Shown: positions 45,905 through 53,690 of the stretch, piece after piece
Numbering within the stretch: the first letter of the stretch is position 1
How the letters are laid out: every line of letters starts with the position of its first letter
Assembly: GCA_029251785.1 (NCBI GenBank)
Contig: JAQXCQ010000141.1
Location: forward strand, 1 to 64,000
Reading direction: 5' to 3'
DNA: 64,000 bases
DNA from: Maricaulis sp.
GTDB lineage: Bacteria > Pseudomonadota > Alphaproteobacteria > Caulobacterales > Maricaulaceae
Translations under genes and position numbers: made by a program
The notes under the pieces: generated by a model
What the model saw: only the letters and a program-made list of their open reading frames with translations
Database searches by the model: none
What the model was told of the DNA's origin: nothing

Positions 45905-46825
45905 TCAGCTCAGGGAGACACCGAGATGGGCCGCGGCCTTGGTCAGGAATTTGATTCCCTGCTCGCCACCTTGCTGAGACTCATTTTGGCCCTCAGGGCT
46001 AATGATAGCGTCGAAATTGGCCGCGACGCCTTCAGGGGTCTGCTCTTCCGGCGGAAGATAGATGCCTTCGGTTTCGTAAATTTTAGTCGCGGCATAACCA
46101 CCCGCACCGGCGCACAGCACCACACGGGACGGCCCATCATCACTGACCAGATAGACCAGGCCCGCCGTGACACATTCTGGCTTGAGCATGTCGAGCATCA
46201 CTGGCGGCATGATGTTCTCCGTCATACGGGTCGCGGCAACCGGGGCCAAAGCATTGACCTTGATGCCATATTTGGCACCTTCCAGATGCAGCACATTCAT
46301 GAAACCGACGAGGCCCATTTTAGCGGCCCCGTAATTGGACTGACCAAAATTGCCGTAGATTCCCGATGAGGACGACGTCATCACAATGCGTCCGTAATTG
46401 GCCTCGCGCATGATCTCCCAAACGGCCTTGGTACAAATCGCCGAGCCCATCAAATGGACCTCATTGACCAGGCGGAAGTCGTCCAGTGTCATCTTGGCGA
46501 ATGACTTATCGCGCAATATGCCGGCATTATTGACCAGAATGTCGATCCGGCCCCATTTCGCCATTGTCTGCGCGACCATATCCGCGACATCAGCTTCAAC
46601 GGTTACGTTGGCGCGATGCGCGATCGCCTCTCCGCCAGCGGCCACGATCTCTGCGGCCACATCTTCGGCTGCAGAGCCGGAGCCCGATCCGTCGACTGAG
46701 CCGCCCAGATCGTTGACCACGACTTTGGCACCCCGGGCTGCCAGCTCAAGTGCGTGCGAACGACCGAGACCATGACCTGCTCCAGTTACGATTGCGACGC
46801 GGTCATCAAAGCGAATATCGGTCAT
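45905..46825 (-). CDS. SDR of the HSD17B4/MFE-2 3-hydroxyacyl-CoA dehydrogenase type
   Basis: The 306-residue enzyme has TGAGHGLGRSHALELAARGAKVVVNDLGG, the long loop GSVDGSGSGSAAEDVA, VNNAGILRDKSF, and the catalytic Ser and YxxxK in SSSGIYGNFGQSNYGAAKMG. This is the form found in the dehydrogenase domain of eukaryotic-type multifunctional enzyme 2 and its bacterial relatives. With the MaoC hydratase encoded just upstream it would do the hydration and dehydrogenation steps. The ATG at 46825 is one base past the MaoC stop. Confidence 0.9.
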   Translation of the reverse strand: MTDIRFDDRVAIVTGAGHGLGRSHALELAARGAKVVVNDLGGSVDGSGSGSAAEDVAAEIVAAGGEAIAHRANVTVEADVADMVAQTMAKWGRIDILVNNAGILRDKSFAKMTLDDFRLVNEVHLMGSAICTKAVWEIMREANYGRIVMTSSSSGIYGNFGQSNYGAAKMGLVGFMNVLHLEGAKYGIKVNALAPVAATRMTENIMPPVMLDMLKPECVTAGLVYLVSDDGPSRVVLCAGAGGYAATKIYETEGIYLPPEEQTPEGVAANFDAIISPEGQNESQQGGEQGIKFLTKAAAHLGVSLS

Positions 46826-46826
46826 G

Positions 46827-47297
46827 CTACTTGTCTCCACCCAAAATACTCATTGTCAGCCATTGTGCGATCAAGGCCGGTTTGTCCTCGCCCTCGATTT
46901 CCACAACCAATCCCTGCTTTAACAGCCACTGCCCCGGCTTTTTCTCGATCGCGCTTTCAAGCGTAAAACGACCACGCACGCGCTTACCTGCTCGGACGGG
47001 TTGCAGAAAACGGATTTTGTCGAAACCGTAATTGATACCCATAACCGAGCCTTCGAGACCAAAGGCGACATCAATTGCCATGGCCGATGCCAGCGAAAGC
47101 GACAGAAATCCATGGGCAATCGTACCGCCGAAAGGCGTTTCGGCGGCGGCGCGTTCGGGGTCGATGTGAATGAATTGCGGGTCTTCAGTGACCTCGGCAA
47201 AGACATCGATCCGGTCCTGCTCGACTTCGATCCAGCGGGAGACGCCGATTTCCTGACCGATATGGGAGGAAAGATCTTGCGGGTTAATGGCGGGCAT
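46827..47297 (-). CDS. MaoC-family enoyl-CoA hydratase
   Basis: The 156-residue hotdog protein has the R-specific hydratase signature around DPQFIHIDPERAAAETPFGGTIAHGFLSLSLAS, with catalytic Asp and His. It hydrates enoyl-CoA. Its start overlaps the acyl-CoA ligase stop as ATGA, and its stop touches the SDR start, so ligase, hydratase and dehydrogenase are translationally linked. Confidence 0.92.
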   Translation of the reverse strand: MPAINPQDLSSHIGQEIGVSRWIEVEQDRIDVFAEVTEDPQFIHIDPERAAAETPFGGTIAHGFLSLSLASAMAIDVAFGLEGSVMGINYGFDKIRFLQPVRAGKRVRGRFTLESAIEKKPGQWLLKQGLVVEIEGEDKPALIAQWLTMSILGGDK

Positions 47298-49009
47298 CAG
47301 ACAGTCTCTCCGGTTTGCAGAAGCATTTTGCGCAAGGTGGGTTTGTCAACCTTGCCTGTGCCACCGCGCGGCAGCGGGGCCTTCATGCGCCAATAGTGAT
47401 CAGGACGCTTGAAAGATGCCAAGTGCGGTTTGAGAAACGCCTCAATATCATCATCGCTGAGATCAGCGCCCTCACGAACCAGGATCGCTGCGCCAACGCG
47501 TTCACCCAGCCGCTCGTCGGGAATGCCGATAATGGCGGCTTCGAGGATGTCCTCGTGTTTGGCCATAGCTCCCTCAACTTCGAGACAGGACACGTTCTCA
47601 CCGCCCCGGATCACCATATCTTTCAAGCGATCAACGATGGTCAAAAAACCCAATTCGTCGAGCGTGCCGACATCACCTGTTTTGAACCAGCGGTCCTTGG
47701 TCAATACATCGGCAGTCGCTTCGGGTTGATTGAGGTATTCCCGGAATACGGCCGGGCTACGAATCCAGACTTCACCGGGGTCACCAGTCGCGGCGTCGCT
47801 TCCATCTGATTGGACAATGCGTAAATCGGTCACGGCCGGCACGGCTCGTCCACAGGACCCGGGATTGGCTTGATAATCATCCAACCCATTATAAGTGCCC
47901 AGGGCATTGGTCTCCGTCAATCCATAGCCGGAGCTAGACCACGCCTGTGGGAAGGTTTGGTTTAGACGCTCTACATGGGCTGCGGGACGCTTTGCCCCAC
48001 CAGAACCCATGTCCATCAACGTATCGAGATGGGTGCCACGACGGTCAGCCTCCATCGTGATTTCGTGAGACATGGTGGGAACGCCGACGACATTGGTGAT
48101 TTTTTCCGCCTCGATCAAATCGACGGCATCACCGGCATCCCATTTGCGCATCAAGACCATTTTTCGTCCTGCCATCAGCGACATCATGAAGACCGCGTGC
48201 GATCCTGTGCAATGGAAAAGCGGTACGGCGACAAGCACCGCCGGATCGCTGCCGAAGAAATCCTCACCACCATTTGCCAATTTGAGCGCCGCGCCAATTA
48301 AGGTGAACGATAAGACTGTCGTTACGACACCGCGATGGGTTAGCACCGCCCCCTTGGGCGCGCCGGTAGAACCGGACGTGTAGAAAATGGCGAAATCACT
48401 GTCCGGGTCGATTTGCAGGTCCGGCGGTGGCTTTCCCGCGCCCGTTTCGATCACGGACTTAAGCGTATCGGCTACGCCCGGGACGTCGCCGCGTCCACTA
48501 ATAATGGTGAGACCGAGTTCATCCACCAGCGGCATCAGACGTTCTGCTTGTCGATAGCCCGCGATCACCAGCTTCGCCTGACAATCCTTCAGGCCAAAGC
48601 CCATTTCTTCGCTGGTCCACCAGCCGTTCAACGGAACGACTACCCCGCCGGCCGCAATGATTCCCATGAAGGATGCCATCCATTCCGGGCTGTTGCGCAT
48701 GGCAAGTGCGATGCGCGTGCCCGGCGTGACGCCGTGACGTTCAATCAGACCGTTGGCCACGGCGACGGACTTGGCCACCAATTCGCCATAGGTCCAGCGT
48801 TGATCGTCAAATACCACTGCGGTCTTATCCGCATGCTCCATTGCCATCATCAACAGGAAACGCAAATCCGGCGGCGCATTGACATATCCGCGCTGTTTGA
48901 TGCCGAAATTTTCAATTTCGCCAATGGCAAAGGTCGGCTCGTTTTCGAGCACGGCCATGACCAATTTTTCGCGTGTTTCACGCGGTGGTGCGGATTTGCG
49001 GTCTGCCAT
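47297..49009 (-). CDS. AMP-dependent acyl-CoA synthetase
   Basis: The 570-residue ligase has the ATP motif IFYTSGSTGAPKGAVLTHRG, GYGLTETNALGTYNG, WFKTGDVGTLDELGFLTIVDRLKDM and the C-terminal PRGGTGKVDKPTLRK with the catalytic lysine. It would activate the carboxylic acid fed to this operon. The N-terminal ~20 residues contain no signal peptide. It lies 1-2 nt after the upstream acyl-CoA dehydrogenase. Confidence 0.92.
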   Translation of the reverse strand: MADRKSAPPRETREKLVMAVLENEPTFAIGEIENFGIKQRGYVNAPPDLRFLLMMAMEHADKTAVVFDDQRWTYGELVAKSVAVANGLIERHGVTPGTRIALAMRNSPEWMASFMGIIAAGGVVVPLNGWWTSEEMGFGLKDCQAKLVIAGYRQAERLMPLVDELGLTIISGRGDVPGVADTLKSVIETGAGKPPPDLQIDPDSDFAIFYTSGSTGAPKGAVLTHRGVVTTVLSFTLIGAALKLANGGEDFFGSDPAVLVAVPLFHCTGSHAVFMMSLMAGRKMVLMRKWDAGDAVDLIEAEKITNVVGVPTMSHEITMEADRRGTHLDTLMDMGSGGAKRPAAHVERLNQTFPQAWSSSGYGLTETNALGTYNGLDDYQANPGSCGRAVPAVTDLRIVQSDGSDAATGDPGEVWIRSPAVFREYLNQPEATADVLTKDRWFKTGDVGTLDELGFLTIVDRLKDMVIRGGENVSCLEVEGAMAKHEDILEAAIIGIPDERLGERVGAAILVREGADLSDDDIEAFLKPHLASFKRPDHYWRMKAPLPRGGTGKVDKPTLRKMLLQTGETV

Positions 49010-49010
49010 T

Positions 49011-50255
49011 TCAGCCTTCCAATGATTGATTGACGTAACGCTTGAGTTCCTGACGCGCGATCACCATGCGGTGAACCGCATCAGGACCATCGGCCAAGCG
49101 AAGCGTTCGGACCCAGATCCACATCTGAGCCAGAGGTGTGTCCTGGGAAACGCCAAGGCCTCCATGCATCTGCAGCGCTTCATCAATGGTCTCCAGAGCG
49201 ACACGCGGTGCGATCACCTTGATCTGTGAGATATACGGTGCAGCGGCTCGTGGATCACCCTGGTCCATCATCCAGGCCGCTTTCAGGCATAGCAAACGCG
49301 CCTGCTCAATCGCCATACGGCGCTCCGCGATGATATCGCGATTGGCACCCAGTCGAGCGAGCGGCTTGCCGAAAGCTGTCCGGGATACCGAACGCTGGCA
49401 CATCAGCTCCAAGGCCCGTTCAGACTGACCAATTGCCCGCATACAATGATGAATGCGGCCAGGCCCTAACCGCCCCTGGGAAATTTCAAAGCCACGACCA
49501 CGACCCAGGATAAGACTGTCAGCGGGAATGCGCACATTGGTGAAGCGCACATGCATATGGCCGTGCGGCGCGTCATCATGCCCGAACACCTGCATGGGAC
49601 GCAGGATTTCGATACCGTCCGTTGATGCGTCCACGAGAAATTGCGAATGCTGACCATGACGCGGGGCGTCATCACCCTCGGTCTTGGCCATCAAGATGTA
49701 GATGGCACAGCGCGGGTCACCGGCACCGGAAGCCCAGTGCTTTTCACCGTTGAGCACCCACTCATCTCCATCGAGACGAGCATCGAGGGCGATATTGGTC
49801 GCATCAGACGATGCCACATCCGGCTCGGTCATCAGATAGGCGGAGCGGATCTCACCCTTGAGCAAGGGCTTAAGCCATTTTTCTTTTTGCGCCGCATTAC
49901 CGTAGCGCTCAATAACTTCCATATTTCCCGTATCGGGCGCGGCACAATTGAAAATTTCCGGAGCCAAGTTGGCCCAACCCATTTGCTCGGCCAGATGGGC
50001 ATACTCGACCGTTGATAGACCGTAGCCACGATCGCTGTCAGTAAGCCAGAAGTTCCACAGCCCGCGCTCACGTGCTTTGGCTTTCAATGTTTCCCGGATC
50101 TCCGTCTGACGGTCAGTGAAGGTGAAGCGATCACCGCCGGGGGCCTTGCCGACCTCGGCATGATATTCGGTATCTGCATCCATGATTTCGTCGCGCACCA
50201 TGGCACGAACTTGATCGATAAGCGGCTTGACCCGTTCGGAAATACCCAGATCCAT
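49011..50255 (-). CDS. Acyl-CoA dehydrogenase (longer, ACAD10/11-like type)
   Basis: The 414-residue flavoprotein has YLMTEPDVASSDATNIA, GEKHWASGAGDPRCAIYILMAKT, GRLGPGRIHHCMRAIGQSERAL and QMHGGLGVSQDTPLAQMW. These fit the ACAD10/11-like bacterial subgroup. It introduces a double bond into an acyl-CoA. It follows the upstream SDR after 36 nt in the operon. Confidence 0.92.
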   Translation of the reverse strand: MDLGISERVKPLIDQVRAMVRDEIMDADTEYHAEVGKAPGGDRFTFTDRQTEIRETLKAKARERGLWNFWLTDSDRGYGLSTVEYAHLAEQMGWANLAPEIFNCAAPDTGNMEVIERYGNAAQKEKWLKPLLKGEIRSAYLMTEPDVASSDATNIALDARLDGDEWVLNGEKHWASGAGDPRCAIYILMAKTEGDDAPRHGQHSQFLVDASTDGIEILRPMQVFGHDDAPHGHMHVRFTNVRIPADSLILGRGRGFEISQGRLGPGRIHHCMRAIGQSERALELMCQRSVSRTAFGKPLARLGANRDIIAERRMAIEQARLLCLKAAWMMDQGDPRAAAPYISQIKVIAPRVALETIDEALQMHGGLGVSQDTPLAQMWIWVRTLRLADGPDAVHRMVIARQELKRYVNQSLEG

Positions 50256-50291
50256 TATGCTCTCTCTTCCATCATTCGAATTGATTTTAAA

Positions 50292-51089
50292 TCAGACAGG
50301 TCGGCCGCGTTGTTCCACGACGACGCGACGAAATTTGCGCATCCCTCCCAGCCAGCGATCCCGTTGGGAGGCCCGGGCATTTTCATAGCCGGCAACAGAC
50401 GCATGCGGCAGAGCCAAAAATCGTTTCTCTTCAATCGCTGCCATCATTTCATGAGCAACATCCGCCGGCTCGACAATGCCATCAGCGCCGGCGATGCCGC
50501 CATCTTCACTGTCGCCCAGCATGTCGGTACGTACCGCTTGGGGGCAGACACAGACTACCTGCAGCCCCTCGTCACCATGGGCGATGGACAGGCTCTCGGC
50601 GAAGGATACGGCTGCGTGTTTTGTCGCCGTGTAGGATGAGGCTCCGATCTGGGCGAGAAGCCCGGCGGCGGAAGCAACAAGGACAAACACTCCGCCCCCA
50701 TTGGCCTTCATACCCGGCCAAACCTGACGCGCGCTGCGAACCGCGCCCATCACATTGACCTCGAAGGAGGCTTGCCATGCCGCGTCATCGGCGCCCGCAG
50801 CGTCCCAGCTCGGCGCATCAACCCGCAATATGCCGGCATTGGAGACAAACACATCGATAGGTCCAAGTGTAGATGTGACCATCTTTACGAAGCTCTCAAT
50901 CTGAGCTTCATCGGTAACATCAACATGAGCCCCGTAGCCGGAAAACTCGACGGCGGCTTCTGCTGCCCCCTCCAAATCCGCAAGGGCGATCTTTGCGCCG
51001 GCCTTATGGAACGCACGGGCCATGGCAAGACCGATACCGCGTGCACCACCGGTAATGGCGACGACCTTGCCGTTATAATCCATGCTCAT
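50292..51089 (-). CDS. Short-chain dehydrogenase/reductase
   Basis: The 265-residue SDR has VVAITGGARGIGLAMARAFHKAG, VSNAGILRVDAPSW, the serine region LVASAAGLLAQIG and SSYTATKHAAV (YxxxK). The C-terminal tail is basic. Two close methionines are possible starts (51089 or 51083). It sits 2 nt after the acyl-CoA dehydrogenase upstream. It may act on a hydroxyl of the substrate ring or chain; this is not decidable here. Confidence 0.88.
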   Translation of the reverse strand: MSMDYNGKVVAITGGARGIGLAMARAFHKAGAKIALADLEGAAEAAVEFSGYGAHVDVTDEAQIESFVKMVTSTLGPIDVFVSNAGILRVDAPSWDAAGADDAAWQASFEVNVMGAVRSARQVWPGMKANGGGVFVLVASAAGLLAQIGASSYTATKHAAVSFAESLSIAHGDEGLQVVCVCPQAVRTDMLGDSEDGGIAGADGIVEPADVAHEMMAAIEEKRFLALPHASVAGYENARASQRDRWLGGMRKFRRVVVEQRGRPV

Positions 51090-51091
51090 CT

Positions 51092-52231
51092 CTAGTATTT
51101 CCGCAGACGGGCGAACTTGTCAGTATGAAAATTGGCATCACCATACAGAGCTTCCGCAACCCGGACGCGCTTGATGAAAAACCCGATGTCATACTCATCC
51201 GTCATACCAATACCACCGTGCATCTGGATCGCTTCCTGAGCCGATAATTGAGCCACGTGCCCCAATTTGGATTTTGCGGCTGATATCATCATCGTTGCAT
51301 GTTCGGGAGCTGCGTCGAGAGTCTGCAGCGCTTTGAGAACGATCGACTTACCAAGCTCTATTTCTGTGTACAGGTGCGCGGCACGATGCTGCAGACCCTG
51401 GAATGTGCCGATAATTTCCCCGAATTGCTTGCGCTCTTTGAGATAATCCACGGTCTGATCAAGGCAGGCTTGCGCGGAACCGGACATCTCGGCGGAGAGG
51501 CCCGCCCGACCGGCATCGAGCACTTGCTCAAGCGCTGCAAAGCCTCCGTCGATTTCACCTAGAACAGCATCGGCATCCAATTCAACATTGTCGAACTTGA
51601 TGTCGGAGGCCAGGCGGGAGTCGATCATTGTGTCGACCTCAACACTGACCCCGTCAGCCTCACGCGGGACCAGGAAAAGTGTGATTCCATCGGCATCACT
51701 CTCTTCGCCCGACGTCCGGGCCGAGACAATCATCATGTCTGCGATATGTCCGTCGGCAACGAAACTCTTGGCACCGTTGAGCTTGAAGCCGTTCCCAGAA
51801 CGCTCGGCTGTCGTGGTGACCGTGGACGGTGCGTGCTTGCGAGCCTCATCGACCGCGACGGCCGTAATGGCGTCACCCGATGCAATTTTGGCCAGCCATT
51901 CGCTCTTTTGAGAACCGGTCCCGAAGCGTGACAGGGCGGTCGCTCCCATGATGGCTGTCGAGAGAAATGGCGATGCTGTGAGTGTCCGCCCCATCTCCTC
52001 GGCGATAACGCCCGCGGCCACATGCCCCATGGCCACACCACCAAATTCTTCAGGAACCAAAACGCCAGTCATGCCCATTTCGGCCATTGACTTCCAGGTG
52101 TCCCGGTCGAAACCGTCCTTGTTTTCTTCGTCACGTAGCCGACGCAATTGCGAGATCGGTGCGTTATCAGTCATGAACCCCTTGGCGGCGTCCTTGAGCA
52201 TGTTTTGTTCTTCATTCAGTACCATAGCCAT
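51092..52231 (-). CDS. Acyl-CoA dehydrogenase
   Basis: The 379-residue enzyme has GVLVPEEFGGVAMGHVAAGVIAEEMGRTL, LNGAKSFVADGHIADMMIVSAR, AEMSGSAQACLDQTVDYLKERKQFG and IQMHGGIGMTDEYDIGFF. It belongs to the same branch as acyl-CoA dehydrogenases that act in pairs on steroid or branched side chains. With the next gene upstream it could form a heteromer, as seen for FadE pairs in actinobacteria. GAGGAT precedes the ATG. Confidence 0.92.
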   Translation of the reverse strand: MAMVLNEEQNMLKDAAKGFMTDNAPISQLRRLRDEENKDGFDRDTWKSMAEMGMTGVLVPEEFGGVAMGHVAAGVIAEEMGRTLTASPFLSTAIMGATALSRFGTGSQKSEWLAKIASGDAITAVAVDEARKHAPSTVTTTAERSGNGFKLNGAKSFVADGHIADMMIVSARTSGEESDADGITLFLVPREADGVSVEVDTMIDSRLASDIKFDNVELDADAVLGEIDGGFAALEQVLDAGRAGLSAEMSGSAQACLDQTVDYLKERKQFGEIIGTFQGLQHRAAHLYTEIELGKSIVLKALQTLDAAPEHATMMISAAKSKLGHVAQLSAQEAIQMHGGIGMTDEYDIGFFIKRVRVAEALYGDANFHTDKFARLRKY

Positions 52232-52261
52232 GGCTATATATCCTCAAATAACGGTTTTAGC

Positions 52262-53437
52262 TCAGGCTGTTGGGAGGCCGAGAATACGCTTGGAAATGAT
52301 ATTGAGCTGGACCTCGGAGGTCCCGCCCTCGATGGAGTTGGCTTTGGTGCGCAGCCACAAGCGGGCCACATCGCCTTCTCCATCCCACGCCAAAGCATCA
52401 TGCCCCGCACTGTCCATCATCAACTCCAGACGGCGTTTGTTGAGTTCGGTGCCGTAGTATTTGAGCATCGAAGAATTGGCACCCACGCCACTACCCGCTT
52501 TTGCTTCATCGATGACACGTTCCATCGTCGATAGAAATGCTAGGCCATCAATCTCAGAGCGCGCGACATCAACACGTAGAACCGGATCGTCGAGCTGACC
52601 ACGATCGTCCAAGCCCAATTGTTGAACGGCAATATCGCCCATCGGACGGAGCGCACCGGAACCGGCCCCTGATCCACCGATCATCTCGCGCTCATGGGTG
52701 AGCAGATATTTGGCGATTGTCCAACCTTTATTGATTTCACCAACAAGATCAGATTTCTCGCATCGTGCATTATCCAGGAAGGTTTCACAGAATGGGGACT
52801 TTCCGGAAATCAACTTGATGGGCTTGGTGGTGACCCCGGGTTGATCCATGTCGACCAGGACGAAAGAGATGCCTTCGTGCTTCTTCGCTTCGAAATCGGT
52901 TCGGACAAGGACGAAAATCCAATCCGCCTGATCGGCGTAGGACGTCCAGACTTTCTGACCCGTGACTGAGTAATGATCACCCATGTCTTCGCACTTGGTC
53001 ATGAGAGACGCCAAGTCGGATCCAGCGTTAGGCTCTGAATAGCCCTGCGCCCAGCGAATTTCTCCGCGGGCGATTTGCGGCAAATATTTGAGTTTTTGCT
53101 CTTCATTCCCGTATTTCAGCAATGCCGGACCAAGCATCCAGATACCAAATGACATCAGAGGCGAACGCGCCTTGATGGCTTTCATTTCCGCTTTAAGAAT
53201 TTTGGCTTCATCTTTGGACAATCCGCCGCCGCCGTACGCTTTGGGCCATTCCGGTACGGTCCAGCCCTTGGACGCCATGGCATCCAGCCACACTTTCTGT
53301 TGGGGGTTCTTGAAAGTTGGGTTGCGGCCGCCCCAGACCGCATCGCTTTCATCCTTCATCGGCAGGCGCATTTCGGCTGGGCAATTAGCCTCAAGCCACT
53401 CCCGCGTTTCGCTGCGGAATTTTTCCAAATCGGACAT
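52262..53437 (-). CDS. Acyl-CoA dehydrogenase, first gene of the acyl-CoA operon
   Basis: The 391-residue enzyme has WPKAYGGGGLSKDEAKILKAEMKA, WAQGYSEPNAGSDLASLMTKC, GQKVWTSYADQADWIFVLVRTD and ANSIEGGTSEVQLNIISKRILGLP. The ATG at 53437 follows GGGGAGAAAT; the frame extends 16 codons further upstream, across the palindrome, but without a ribosome site. Its 30-nt spacing to the next dehydrogenase and the equal strand suggest one transcript down to 42817. Confidence 0.92.
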   Translation of the reverse strand: MSDLEKFRSETREWLEANCPAEMRLPMKDESDAVWGGRNPTFKNPQQKVWLDAMASKGWTVPEWPKAYGGGGLSKDEAKILKAEMKAIKARSPLMSFGIWMLGPALLKYGNEEQKLKYLPQIARGEIRWAQGYSEPNAGSDLASLMTKCEDMGDHYSVTGQKVWTSYADQADWIFVLVRTDFEAKKHEGISFVLVDMDQPGVTTKPIKLISGKSPFCETFLDNARCEKSDLVGEINKGWTIAKYLLTHEREMIGGSGAGSGALRPMGDIAVQQLGLDDRGQLDDPVLRVDVARSEIDGLAFLSTMERVIDEAKAGSGVGANSSMLKYYGTELNKRRLELMMDSAGHDALAWDGEGDVARLWLRTKANSIEGGTSEVQLNIISKRILGLPTA

Positions 53438-53465
53438 ATTTCTCCCCAATGAGATCAGCATGACG

Positions 53466-53481
53466 TTGACGTTTAGGTCAA
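53466..53481. promoter_or_regulatory. LiuR-like palindrome upstream of the acyl-CoA operon
   Basis: TTGACGTTTAGGTCAA has perfect 5-bp arms (TTGAC/GTCAA) and resembles the TT-ACGT-N-A-CGT-AA type box of MerR-family LiuR regulators of branched-chain and fatty acid degradation. It lies 29 nt upstream of the first gene. No regulator gene is adjacent. Inferred. Confidence 0.45.
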
Positions 53482-53629
53482 GCATGCGGTCAAAAAATTA
53501 CGCCGCCAATGTCACGCTCAAACAGGCGTAGATATCAGCAACGCGAATAGGCAACGCAGAGTAAACGCCGCAATGCGCGCCCACACAATCATTACTTTCC
53601 GTACCATCGACATTAAGGACGGTAGGGTC

Positions 53630-53655
53630 AAATCACCGCTTTACGTGGGTGATTT
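53630..53655 (-). terminator. Possible terminator of the sensor kinase gene
   Basis: AAATCACC and GGTGATTT form an 8-bp stem with a 10-nt loop, 36 nt after the kinase stop. The minus-strand tail is only TTTGAC, so termination would be weak. Confidence 0.4.
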
Positions 53656-53690
53656 ATTTAAAAACACCTCTTATGAGGGAATTTCTCTAT

